This document shows, piece after piece, positions 18,166 to 27,547 of a stretch of 28,816 nt of DNA. The stretch's first letter is position 1; each line of letters starts with the position of its first letter. The DNA lies in the NCBI GenBank assembly GCA_030849075.1, contig JASAOO010003208.1:1-28816 (forward strand). Reading direction: 5' to 3'. The translations under genes and the position numbers were made by a program. The DNA is from Zelonia costaricensis (Eukaryota; Euglenozoa; Kinetoplastea; Trypanosomatida; Trypanosomatidae). Below the pieces are notes generated by a model. The model searched no databases. It saw only the letters and a list, made by a program, of their open reading frames with translations, and was not told the DNA's origin.

Positions 18166-19317
18166 GTGCGTGTGTGCGTGCACGTGTATGAGGAAGCAAA
18201 GTTGCTCCACCGTGACGGCGGGCGTAGCAGAGAAGACCCCGCAAGAAGAAGAAGAGCGAGTGGCGATAGCAGGGGGGGAGGCCCGACAGCGGAGCTGCAC
18301 TCACGCAAACAACCGCAAAGGCGCAAAGACGCACAATAAAGGAGAAAAAGGAAAGACAGAGGGGATGGAGGCAGGGCGGGGTGGGAGGGGGGGGGGCGTA
18401 CACGCGCACGCACACACACACCCACACACCGGAGAGTTGAAGAAGCGAGATCGAGTCGATCAGTACAAGAACGTCGCACACCTTCCCTTTTCGCCTCCCC
18501 CAACTGCGCGTCACCCTACACACTTCGTGAGCTACCAAAAAAGAGCAAACAAGACGACGACGACACTCGGGAAGATTAGAAGGAGGAAGCGGGCAACGTG
18601 CAACGACAAACAAACCCAACAACAAGAGTAACACCAAGCGGGTATGAGTGGGTGTGGGTGGGTATGAGGGGAGGGGGTGTTGTGGGTGTGTGGGCGGGTA
18701 TGGAAGCCGAACGCGCCGTCAGCGGCCGTCGACGCAAGCAGACGTCGCACACAGAGAGACACGAGAGAAGCGGAACCAGAAAAGAAGGAGGAGAAAAGAA
18801 TCGGAAAGAAGAGCAGAGCAGCAGTGGTAACTTGAGAAGGCGGTGGTGGTGGTGGTTGATGTGGCGATTGCGGTGGTGATGACCTCTCGGTACACACACA
18901 CACACACACAGACAGACGTACGCGGTCACACGCACACAAACACACAGCAGAGTTCAAATTGGCGCGCCACGAGAAGCGGAGGTAATGCAACTGCGAGCAC
19001 AGTCGCACACCAGTCACACCCAAACACACGGACACCGTGAGGAACACGCAGACGCAACGACGGATGTCGTCCCGTATACGGACACAGTGAGCTAGATAGA
19101 GAGAGATGGGAAAGCAGTAGAGACGCGCAGGGATGTGCGGAGGGAAAACGGGCGCGGGTCTCCTCGAAGGAGCCGCGGACGTGGAGCGCTGGCGAGGCGT
19201 AGCGCACCCTGACTCGGTCGAAGCGCGTATGGTGGGTGTAGGTGGGGAGGCGAGGGATGAGGAGGGACAGAAGAAGAGTGCGTAGGAGATGAACAACCAC
19301 GTGAAGGCGCTGAGACT

Positions 19318-19344
19318 CACACACACACACACACACACACACAC
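19318..19344. repeat. (CA)13 microsatellite
   Basis: Uninterrupted CA dinucleotide run in the intergenic gap. A longer, interrupted CA/CATA/TGCA-containing relative lies at about 19650-19711. Confidence 0.9.
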
Positions 19345-20102
19345 TCTTGCGCACCGAGGCAAGTCGTGCGAACTAGTGTGCAGTGCGTGCACGGCAAGTC
19401 AGAGGCTTGCCAGGGCGGCGCGTGACGGTGCCGCAAAGGGGCTTGAATGTCTTCACGCGGTGAAGTGGAGCCGAGGGCGCCGGTGGACCGAAGCGTCCTC
19501 CCTTTCTGAGCTTGACGGTGCGACACGAGGGGCGGCGAGGCTCGGAGGAGGGGGGGGGGGAGGGTGCGCAGCGAGGTGACACGGTTCTCCTATCGGGGTG
19601 GTTTCATGTCGGGGACGCGAGAACGGGAGTTGCAGGAGGCCAAGGCAGGCACACACGCACACATACACATACACACACACACACATGCACACACATGCAC
19701 ACACACACACCCAACACGAAGAAACAAGCGACGAGGAGTGATGGTGGGTGAGCAACGCCATACTCACCACACGACAGCCGGGGACACGAGCAGCAGGGTG
19801 AGGTGGAGGGGGGGAGAGACCGAGGAGGAGGAGAAGACGCGAGCTCGTGCGTGTCACGGGGCGGCGGTGGAGGAACACCGCAGTGACACACGTGCGCCCA
19901 CCTCGCGTGTACACGAGCGAGGGTGTGTGGAAGGGGGAGGGGGGACAGGCACGCCTGCGGAGTCACAGAGGGCCGCCGCTGGCACGACGGAAAGAGGAGG
20001 ATGAGGGGAGGGGCAGGGGAGGGAAGACACAGCTGAGTTCATTCGCGTGTGTGTGTGTGTTTGACAAGGTCTTTTTTTCTCTTCTCGATAGCAGACGCAC
20101 AA

Positions 20103-20137
20103 ACACACACACACACACACACACACGTACACACACC
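20103..20137. repeat. CA tract immediately after the pseudokinase stop codon
   Basis: A CA run (20103-20126) and a second short run after a GT step (to 20137) start about 8 bases beyond the stop at 20146 and read (UG)n in the transcript. This is the most stop-proximal example of the repeated pattern in the cluster. Confidence 0.85.
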
Positions 20138-20145
20138 CAGGCACT

Positions 20146-23100
20146 TCAGCGTCGACTTCGAAGGGCCATGTGCGCGGTCGCCTCGTCGAGCACCACGGCG
20201 GAGGCCGCCTCGCTCGTGGCGGACCAGCCGCCGCCGCTGCCGCGCGTGGCCGGCGCTGCGCCGCTGCCCTTTTCGCTCTCATCACTGAAGACACCGCTGC
20301 CCTCACCGAACGGGGCTGCCGTGACAGTCCCACGCGCGCCGTTCGGTGAAGGCGTGGCCGGACGCAGCGAGCCGGCCGGTGCCAGCACGACAAGACGGAG
20401 CTGGTCAATCACCGCGGCGGCACTTGGCCGGCGTGCCGCGACGGGGGACAGCAGCGCGGCCATGAGCGCCGCCATGTTGCGCGAGTACCCAGCATCGCGA
20501 AACACGCGTGCCACCTCGTCCTCGACGGCGCAGGAACGTGGCCAGCGCGTGCGATCGCCGGCTGCACCGGTCTCGTCGTTGTTGTCGTCGCCGACATTGC
20601 TGTCGCCCTTGTCCAGCTCTTCGGGGCTGCCGCTGTGGGAGGGCCGCCCCGGAGGATCGAGGCCGCCAATGCCGCCATCGTGCCGCGCTGTCGCCGCTGT
20701 GGTTGCGGTGCAAGAAGAGTTAACTGCCTCACCGGCGGCGGCAGCGGCGATCCCGGCGGACACGTCGCTTGTCTTGGCGAGGTCGAACAAGTCGCCCAGC
20801 AGCGCCGCGAAGGCCCGCTGCGCCAATCCCGACGCCGCACTGCAGCCCACCAGCGCAAGTGCCGCCGCCGCGGCGGCGTCTACGCGTGTGCCGTTCGTCT
20901 CCTGCGGCGGCGGCGGCAGCGGTGATGTTGGCAGCTCCGTCATGTCGTCCACGCAACTCGCGTAGAGCAGCACGCCTAGACTCCACAAGTCGCTGGCTGT
21001 GTCCAAGGCAAGCACGCGCTGGACCAGGAGCGCGTACACGGTGGAGGAGCCGCCGGAGGCGCCGTTGCCACTCGCCACGGAGCCGCTCGTCTGTCCACGC
21101 AGCAGCCCCGGTCGGACCGCCGACGCGTTGCCGTGCGGCATCGATGGCTGGGCCGATGCCGCAGCAGGGCGGAGCAGGGGTGAGGGGAAGCGTGAGCTGG
21201 GCTGGGGTGCAACAGGGGCGGAAGAGTCCGGCAGCGGCGGGGCATCAGGGAGGCTCGACGGCACGCCTCGGCTGGTAAGAGTTGAGTCGTGCGGCAGCGG
21301 GAGCAACGCCGCTTCCGGGATAGGGCTGCCTGCTGCAGCTGCAGCGACACCCAATGCGTGTGCGGCCTCTGACGGTGAAGAGGACGCCGCCACCACGCCC
21401 GGCTCCAAGCCCGTTGCGGGCACTGCCGCGGCGCCCGGACGATGATGCTGCGGTCGCTGCGGGGGCTCACGAGGCCGGCTGCTGCGCGGGACGCGGGTGA
21501 GCCCCTCGGCACGCCACATCGCCGTCGTCAGCGCCACTACCTCCGCCCGAGTGAAGACAGCTGTCGCAGTGTTGATGCTGCTGCTGCTGCCCACCTCGTG
21601 GTCGACGTCCTCGTCGTTGGTGGCTTCGGTGGTGCTGTCGCTGGCGCGGGACTCGGCGTCGCTGTCGACGGCGCTGAGGGGGCTGCTGACGCGGCCGTGC
21701 GCGGAGGCGCGCTGTGGCGAAGGTGAGGGTGGGGCTGGCGCGGGTAGTGCGGCACCAGTGCGACACCCGTTGGCCACTGCCCCTTCGCCACCCGCCAGCG
21801 ATGGCGGACTGGGCAACCCAACGCCGTCCATCGCGTCCGAGCGGGGCTCCGCAGCGAGGCCGCTCATGAACGACACGGGCATCGCGTCAACCGCCGCAAC
21901 CGCCACTACGCCCGCCGCAGCAGCGCGGTACGTCCGGTCCTCCCGCCCACCGCCGCCACCGCGCGCAGCGCCACGGCGGCGCCTGTGGTGGACGCGCGAC
22001 GTCGAGCCCGACCCGGCCATCACTGCCGCGTCGTCCGGCAGTCCCGGCTCCTGCGGCGTGAGAGAGCAGAGTCGCCCCCACAGCAGCTCCGGCGCGATGT
22101 GCGTCGGCACGTCGATAAAGGTGAAGAGAAAGTGCGCGAGCGCCGCCACCGCATGGTCGGACGGGGTGGCGGACCGCGCGCGATGGGAGCCGGTGTGGAA
22201 GTGCGGGGAGGGCGGCGGGGAGGTTGGGACCGTGGGGCTGACGCACGACTCACGAATCGGTGCCTCGTGGCGGCGGAGCCAGCACTCCCCGGCGGCGGTC
22301 TGCCGCAGCGTGGAGCGCGTGGTGCGCCCGAAGCAGCCGCGCAGACGTTGCGGCAGCTCGATCGTCAACCACCACGACATGCCGCCGTCGGCCAGGCTGA
22401 TGGGCACGTAGGTTTGCGAGCGCAGCGGCGCGGATGCCTTGCTGGGCCGCGTGCACTGCTGCTCCGCGGGCGCCATCAGGGACGCGTGGGCCGCGCCCGG
22501 CGACCCCCGCCCCGACCCGTCCTGCGTCCCAGCGAGGGACGGTCGGTGCGTGGTGGCCCCCGACAAGTCCGGCGGGGTGTGCAGCGTCGGCGAGCCGGCG
22601 CCCCACGTCGTCGCTCCCGCCGCAGTCGCCACGAGCCCGCCCGACCCCCACCGCGATCCGAACACCGCCGCGGCGGCGGCTGCCGAGGCCGGGCCGCGCG
22701 CGGAGGCGGGGCGGGAGAAGCGCGGCGGCGGGGAGGCGGACCGCGGCTTGGCGCGCGTGCTGCCGCGACTCCCGCTGGGGCCGGCCGCCGGACCGCCCGG
22801 ACTGCCCTCGTCCCACTCCACCCCGTCCGCCGCCGCTGCCAGCGCCTCTACCGAGTCCACCGCCACGACGCGGCGCCGGGCTACGGAGAAGATCGCCGGG
22901 TCGCGGAGCAGCACATTCGTGCCGCGAACATTGCCGTGCAGGATGGGCGGCGACTGGGCGTGCAGCAGCCGCAGCCCGGCGCAGACCTGGAACAGCAGCG
23001 AGCACAGCAGCGACTCCGTCCAGCGGTGCTGCACCGAGGTGACAGGTGGCAGCGCCCCCGCAACGCTGCCCTCACCCGCGAGGGAGGACCACGCCGCACC

Positions 23101-26100
23101 CGCACCCTCGTCCACGCCGTCGCGCGGCCACTGCGGCCGTGTCTGGAGGCACCGGTGGATCATGTCGGCGAGGTTGCCGGCGCGCTCGTATGGCATGACG
23201 AGGCAGAGGCTCCAGGGGCTGACGGTCGTGGGCTGCAGCGGGTTCACACACGCGGCCCAGCAGACGCGTGGGGCCGGCAGTGCCCAGAAGGGCATGGGCT
23301 CGCTGGCGGTCTCGCGGCTGCAGCGGCGGACCGTTGACCGCCACCGCTGCACGCTGCGGTGCCGCCGGGTGCGCCGCGGGTACGCCGGGGGGTCCTCCTG
23401 CGCCTCGGCCTTCTCGGCGCCTCTCTCCAGCGCGTCATCGATCCCGGGCCACACCTGCGCGGTGTTCCACCGCACGGCTGCCCGGCAGACACTCCGCGCG
23501 GTGAGGCACGGCCCCTGCGTGTTGCGGGCGTGGTGGCTCGTCCACCACGACGAGCCCGGCCACGCCTCTGCCCCCGTGTAGCCCTGGTGTGGCTGCCGGA
23601 AGCGGTGCTGCTGCTGCTGTTGCTGCTGGAGGTGGTGCAGCTGATGGAGGACGCTGACCTCGTACGACACGAACAAGTCTTCTGGAAGCAGCAGGAACAG
23701 CGAAAGGACGATGCTCACCTCATGCGCTTCCAGCCAGGCGCAGGCCCCCGGCACGTCGCCGTCTGCAGCCGCGCCGCCGTCCCCATCGCCGTCGCGCTCG
23801 ATGTCGCGTGTCATCGGGCTGGGCATCGGCGGGGCGCGGTGACCGGCGCCGGCGGGAATGTCGTACGCGCCGTCGCGGCGCTGGCCCCCGACCTGTCCGC
23901 TGGTGCGAAGGCTGTACCGTGGCGCGCCGCCCATCCGGGCTGAGCTCACCGTGGCCGCGGTCGCCACAGCGTCCGCCTGCAGGTCGCGCAGCCGCTCGCA
24001 CAGCCGTGTAATGACCGCGCGCGTGGCGTCGTCGGGGCACTGCGTGTACTTGACAATAACCGCCATGTTCTGCTCGTGCCGCGCCGCCCACAGCGCCGAG
24101 GCCCGACTGGCCATGAGGGGTGCGGCAGTGCCCGATGTGCGGGGGCGCGCGCCGGTCGGGAAAGGGGCGATGGTGCGCGTGAAGGGCGTGAGCCGCCGCA
24201 GGGCGTTGGCTGCATCGGCGAGGGTCGCCATGACGCCCCCGCTGCTGCCACCGCCGTGGTGGCCTGTCGCGGCTCCTCCCCCTTCCAGTTCGTGCGACTG
24301 CGGCGATGGCGAGTACAGGGAGCCGTAGGTGTTGCCGGTGTTGGTGTTGTGGTTGTGCGTATAGTGGTGCGGCGGTGGTTGACGGTCTGGGCGCTGCTGC
24401 GGCAACGGCGGTGGAGGAGGTGGCAGGGCCTTGCGCAGTGCGAGGAGGCAGAGCGAGTAATCGCCCTGGCCGATGCGAGACAGCACGCGGTAGCGGTGCT
24501 GATGCAGGCGCAGCACGTCCGCCGCGGTCACCAGCAAGCGTGCCTCGCTGTCCTCTTCGGCGGTTGCGAGCACGTACAGGAACGCCGCACGGGTTGTGAT
24601 GGGCTGGGGCCAGTCATCGACGTCGTCGCCCCCATCGAACCCGCCAACCACGCGCCCCTCGGCTGCTGCGAACGCCGCCGGGGCGTGGCCGCCGCCGGAT
24701 GTCGGCCAGTCGCACAAGCCGCTGCCCCCATCCACGCTGCCGAGACTGCCGCGCAGCAGCCACGCCCGGCGACTCCGCCGCTCCGCCGCACCGGCACGCC
24801 CGCCGCTGCCGCGCGATGGCGCCGCGCCCGCACGGCCGTCACTGCCGTCAGCACCACCACCAGCACCACCGGCGGTGGCGACCCCGATGACCGGGGGCGC
24901 ACCGTCTCCGCCAGCGAGGAAGGGACCTGTGGTGAGCAGCCCATCCTCCGGCACGTGCTGCAGCCGCGCGACGAGCAGCACGGCGACGAGCAGCGTCACC
25001 ACTGCCACCGACACGGCGAGCATGAACAGCGGGGAGCTCGTCGTGCGGTCCGCGGGGTCGCGCGTGGGCGCCGGCGTCGGCGCGCTTGTGGTTGGGCTGT
25101 TATCCAGGATGCGGAGCGGCATCATCGGGTTGAGGTTGGAGAAGGTCCGCTCGCTGCGGCACACCGACCACAAGATGGGTTGCACGTAGTAGCCGAAGCA
25201 CACATACACCGGGGTCGTGCTGCCGCTGGCGCTGAAGCGTACCACGGCGCTGGGGCGGCCGTCGTGGGCGGCGTCGAGGGTGCCGGCGGTGTTGCCGACG
25301 CAGTCGCGGCGGCTGCTCAGCCGCACGGCGCACACCGCCTCGGCATCCGCAGCTGCGCCGTACTCCGGTTCGCCACGCTCTTTCCATGTGCAGTACTGCG
25401 TGTAGTCGGCGTTGGCAAAGGCCAGCTCGATGATGCCCTCTGACGTGGTCTGCAGCGTGAGCGCCTCGGGCCAGATCGGCGTGGGCATCATCAGCGCGAG
25501 GAGCTCGGGTCGCCCGACGTCGAAGCTCGCGTCCGGCAGCTGACGCAGGGCCCAGCGCTGCGCGGGCTCGCGGCGCACAACCGTGTCTGAGAAGTCAAGT
25601 GCGTTGCCGATGTAGGACCGTGCCATGCGGGGCACTCCGTGACCCTCCGCGACCTCGAGGCGTGCTGCAGCTCGACGCGCGTCCGTCTCCTGCGTCCAGA
25701 CATCCTCGCCGCCGAGGGCGTGGTAGACAAGCGTGATGCCGCTGGCGGGGTCCGTGTGTGTGCTGTTGCCCCTAATGGGCGCCCCGGTGCTCGATGTGGC
25801 CCGCGTGAAGGCGAGGGCGACGAGCGTCGGCCGCATCCAGGAGTAGTGGTAGACCGGCGGCGGCGGCGGCGGTGCTGTCGAAGTGGTCGTTGTTGTTGTT
25901 GTGGTGGTGGTGGTCGTCGTGGTGGATCCCGGAGACGAGGATGCGGATGCCGACGAGGCCGCGCCGTGTACGCTGCTGGAGGTGTCCTCGCCACCGACGC
26001 GTTTAACGCAGCGCGCGTGCCGAGGCAGCAGCGCACGAGAAGCGAACCCGGGCGTCGACAAGACAGTGCGCCGCGCGGCTCGCCCGCTCGAGGTCGCCCG

Positions 26101-27456
26101 CACGTCGAGCACGGCGATGTGATCGAGGTTGTGGTCGGTGAGCACCACCTGGCCTCCAAACACGTGAACGTGACAGCCGGACGGGGAGAGCAGGATGTCG
26201 TTCACGGCGGACTGCGGCAACGCTGAGGACGGCACAGAGAACTGGCAAACGCCATCGCCGATGCCTCGCACCGCTGCACCACCGCGGCGTGGCGCTTCGA
26301 CTGCCGCCGCCGCGAGGGTGGCCTCGCTTCCGAAGAAAAGCAGGTCGAACAGGTACGGGGTCACGGGCCGCGGCGGAGCCGGCGCCCGAGTCGTCCGCTC
26401 CACACGCGCCGTTCCATTCACTGGACGCTCGCGCGCCCCCGCCCACTCAAACGTCCAGCCGCCCGTGATGGCGGCCAGGCCGGTCGACGTCGCCACGGAC
26501 GGCTGCAGCACCGGCTCGCTCAAGTACGCCACGTCGGACTCGTAGCGGCGCGTGACGACGTCGAAGGCGTCGACGCTCGCCGTGACACGCCCGCTGGAGA
26601 GCAGGAAGCCGCCGACGATGAGAATTCGGTTGGCGCTCGGCATCGCGGTGCAGCTGGCGTTCACGCGCACGCGGTCCAGCGGGACCTCGAAGTACGTCAA
26701 GTTCACCGCGGCCGTTCCCGTGGCAGAGGACCGCGCCGCTGGCGTGCTGAGGTGCGGGCCGTGTGAGGCGCCACCCTCTTCGGGGTAGAGGGCCACCACC
26801 GGCGCGTACGCCGCCTGCAGAGCCGCCAGCTCCGACTCCGTCATATTCGCGATGTCGACGGGCGAAAGCGAGCTCATGGTGCAGCTGCGCGCCACGTAGA
26901 CGCTGTCGGTCAGCGTCACGGCAGCGTGTCGGCCGGCAAAGCCCAACTTCGGTGGCAGAGTGAGCCGCGGCAGCCCCACGGCCGCCCCCGTCTCCACGCT
27001 GAGCGCGATGGAGCGCACGTGGTACGGTGAATCCCGGTCCTCGCTGGAGGGCGTGCCGATGGGTGTGGCGCAGGTGGCCGTCACACACCCGCCGAGCAGC
27101 ACGATCGAGTTGCTCAGCACGGCGATGGCCGGGTAGAAGATGGGATAGGGTAGCAGCGTGTCGTTGAGGGTCTGCCACGGTGCAGCCGGCGTGGCGGGGG
27201 GGAGGGGATCGGTCACGCGCAAGTGCGCGTGCGCCACGATACATGGCCCCACCACCAGTGAACCGGGAGCGGGGACAAGCAGAAGAGCAGCGAGAAGATA
27301 TAGAAGAAGCGGCACACACGCAGGCCGGGCGCCGCGCGCTGCTCGCCACCGCGGCACGGCGAAGTTCCCTCGTCGGGAGAGGAGCCCTGCCACATAGACG
27401 GGTGCAGCATGAGTGGCGGCAGCGCCATGCTGCAGTGCCTCCGCAGCGACGCGCAT
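20146..27456 (-). CDS. Receptor-like transmembrane pseudokinase with kelch-like ectodomain
   Basis: 2436 residues. A hydrophobic signal or anchor (about 47-70) follows a basic N-region. The ectodomain (about 71-811) has kelch-like cores at about 115 (IVLLGGC), 278 (ILIVGGF, then VDAFDVVTRRY), 325 (AAITGGW) and 428 (VHVFGGQ), plus a poly-Thr/poly-Pro hinge at about 512-533. The membrane span is at about 812-835. The kinase-like domain spans about 988-2360 with several long inserts: Gly loop GQGDYSLCL (996-), with Cys in the usual Val position; Lys1136 (VIVKYTQC) and Glu1154 retained; the HRDLKPEN equivalent is HGNVRGTN (1507-1514), so the catalytic Asp is Asn1509; DFG is DGG (1690-1692); APE (1788-1790) and DLWSLG (about 2157) are retained. 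Loss of the catalytic base predicts no or very weak phosphotransfer, while fold landmarks and nucleotide-contact residues partly persist. It appears to be a diverged paralogue of the next two genes. The frame is open throughout, so it is a maintained gene and not a decayed one. Confidence 0.93.
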   Translation of the reverse strand: MRVAAEALQHGAAATHAAPVYVAGLLSRRGNFAVPRWRAARGARPACVPLLLYLLAALLLVPAPGSLVVGPCIVAHAHLRVTDPLPPATPAAPWQTLNDTLLPYPIFYPAIAVLSNSIVLLGGCVTATCATPIGTPSSEDRDSPYHVRSIALSVETGAAVGLPRLTLPPKLGFAGRHAAVTLTDSVYVARSCTMSSLSPVDIANMTESELAALQAAYAPVVALYPEEGGASHGPHLSTPAARSSATGTAAVNLTYFEVPLDRVRVNASCTAMPSANRILIVGGFLLSSGRVTASVDAFDVVTRRYESDVAYLSEPVLQPSVATSTGLAAITGGWTFEWAGARERPVNGTARVERTTRAPAPPRPVTPYLFDLLFFGSEATLAAAAVEAPRRGGAAVRGIGDGVCQFSVPSSALPQSAVNDILLSPSGCHVHVFGGQVVLTDHNLDHIAVLDVRATSSGRAARRTVLSTPGFASRALLPRHARCVKRVGGEDTSSSVHGAASSASASSSPGSTTTTTTTTTTTTTTSTAPPPPPPVYHYSWMRPTLVALAFTRATSSTGAPIRGNSTHTDPASGITLVYHALGGEDVWTQETDARRAAARLEVAEGHGVPRMARSYIGNALDFSDTVVRREPAQRWALRQLPDASFDVGRPELLALMMPTPIWPEALTLQTTSEGIIELAFANADYTQYCTWKERGEPEYGAAADAEAVCAVRLSSRRDCVGNTAGTLDAAHDGRPSAVVRFSASGSTTPVYVCFGYYVQPILWSVCRSERTFSNLNPMMPLRILDNSPTTSAPTPAPTRDPADRTTSSPLFMLAVSVAVVTLLVAVLLVARLQHVPEDGLLTTGPFLAGGDGAPPVIGVATAGGAGGGADGSDGRAGAAPSRGSGGRAGAAERRSRRAWLLRGSLGSVDGGSGLCDWPTSGGGHAPAAFAAAEGRVVGGFDGGDDVDDWPQPITTRAAFLYVLATAEEDSEARLLVTAADVLRLHQHRYRVLSRIGQGDYSLCLLALRKALPPPPPPLPQQRPDRQPPPHHYTHNHNTNTGNTYGSLYSPSPQSHELEGGGAATGHHGGGSSGGVMATLADAANALRRLTPFTRTIAPFPTGARPRTSGTAAPLMASRASALWAARHEQNMAVIVKYTQCPDDATRAVITRLCERLRDLQADAVATAATVSSARMGGAPRYSLRTSGQVGGQRRDGAYDIPAGAGHRAPPMPSPMTRDIERDGDGDGGAAADGDVPGACAWLEAHEVSIVLSLFLLLPEDLFVSYEVSVLHQLHHLQQQQQQQHRFRQPHQGYTGAEAWPGSSWWTSHHARNTQGPCLTARSVCRAAVRWNTAQVWPGIDDALERGAEKAEAQEDPPAYPRRTRRHRSVQRWRSTVRRCSRETASEPMPFWALPAPRVCWAACVNPLQPTTVSPWSLCLVMPYERAGNLADMIHRCLQTRPQWPRDGVDEGAGAAWSSLAGEGSVAGALPPVTSVQHRWTESLLCSLLFQVCAGLRLLHAQSPPILHGNVRGTNVLLRDPAIFSVARRRVVAVDSVEALAAAADGVEWDEGSPGGPAAGPSGSRGSTRAKPRSASPPPRFSRPASARGPASAAAAAAVFGSRWGSGGLVATAAGATTWGAGSPTLHTPPDLSGATTHRPSLAGTQDGSGRGSPGAAHASLMAPAEQQCTRPSKASAPLRSQTYVPISLADGGMSWWLTIELPQRLRGCFGRTTRSTLRQTAAGECWLRRHEAPIRESCVSPTVPTSPPPSPHFHTGSHRARSATPSDHAVAALAHFLFTFIDVPTHIAPELLWGRLCSLTPQEPGLPDDAAVMAGSGSTSRVHHRRRRGAARGGGGGREDRTYRAAAAGVVAVAAVDAMPVSFMSGLAAEPRSDAMDGVGLPSPPSLAGGEGAVANGCRTGAALPAPAPPSPSPQRASAHGRVSSPLSAVDSDAESRASDSTTEATNDEDVDHEVGSSSSINTATAVFTRAEVVALTTAMWRAEGLTRVPRSSRPREPPQRPQHHRPGAAAVPATGLEPGVVAASSSPSEAAHALGVAAAAAGSPIPEAALLPLPHDSTLTSRGVPSSLPDAPPLPDSSAPVAPQPSSRFPSPLLRPAAASAQPSMPHGNASAVRPGLLRGQTSGSVASGNGASGGSSTVYALLVQRVLALDTASDLWSLGVLLYASCVDDMTELPTSPLPPPPQETNGTRVDAAAAAALALVGCSAASGLAQRAFAALLGDLFDLAKTSDVSAGIAAAAAGEAVNSSCTATTAATARHDGGIGGLDPPGRPSHSGSPEELDKGDSNVGDDNNDETGAAGDRTRWPRSCAVEDEVARVFRDAGYSRNMAALMAALLSPVAARRPSAAAVIDQLRLVVLAPAGSLRPATPSPNGARGTVTAAPFGEGSGVFSDESEKGSGAAPATRGSGGGWSATSEAASAVVLDEATAHMALRSRR
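22930..22938 (-). other. Degenerate catalytic triad codons (HGN in place of HRD)
   Basis: These three codons encode His1507-Gly1508-Asn1509, aligned with His-Arg-Asp in the two neighbouring kinases (ILHGNVRGTN against IIHRDLKPEN). The invariant catalytic Asp is replaced by Asn and the following Lys by Arg. Confidence 0.88.
25883..25924 (-). repeat. Poly-Thr coding repeat in the pseudokinase ectodomain
   Basis: Fourteen consecutive Thr codons (a mixture of ACA, ACC and ACG), then Ser-Thr-Ala and six prolines, at residues about 512-533. The run lies in the predicted extracellular part and resembles an O-glycosylated or phosphoglycan-type spacer. That reading is inference. Confidence 0.85.
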
Positions 27457-27499
27457 GGGTGTGCTGCTGTGCGACGCGCAGTAGTGAAATCGCTGTGCG

Positions 27500-27547
27500 C
27501 TGACGTGTGTTTGTGTGTGTGAAGAGAGGGAAGAGGGGGGGGGAAGG
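27500..27547 (-). promoter_or_regulatory. Trans-splice acceptor of the pseudokinase gene
   Basis: On the minus strand a 27-base polypyrimidine tract (27547-27521) is followed by CA-rich sequence and then the first AG, a CAG at 27502-27500. This gives a 43-nt 5' UTR with no ATG before 27456, which supports the chosen start. Confidence 0.6.

Larger units (their letters stand above)
18054..20145. other. Long intergenic region between the kelch kinase and pseudokinase genes
   Basis: This is a 2092-base gap without a supportable gene. It contains a possible uORF and splice acceptor near 18088-18165, a G-rich plus-strand segment at about 18361-18400, purine-rich sequence at 18750-18840, CA tracts at 18893-18910, 19318-19344 and 19650-19711, and the CA tract adjoining the pseudokinase stop. 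The right part must include the pseudokinase 3' UTR. No tRNA or small-RNA signature was recognised. Confidence 0.7.

Noticed and set aside
20146..27456. Interpretation of the pseudokinase gene as a decaying pseudogene
   Set aside because: The 7.3 kb frame is uninterrupted, has a plausible splice acceptor and first ATG, and keeps the signal, span, APE and DLWSLG motifs.
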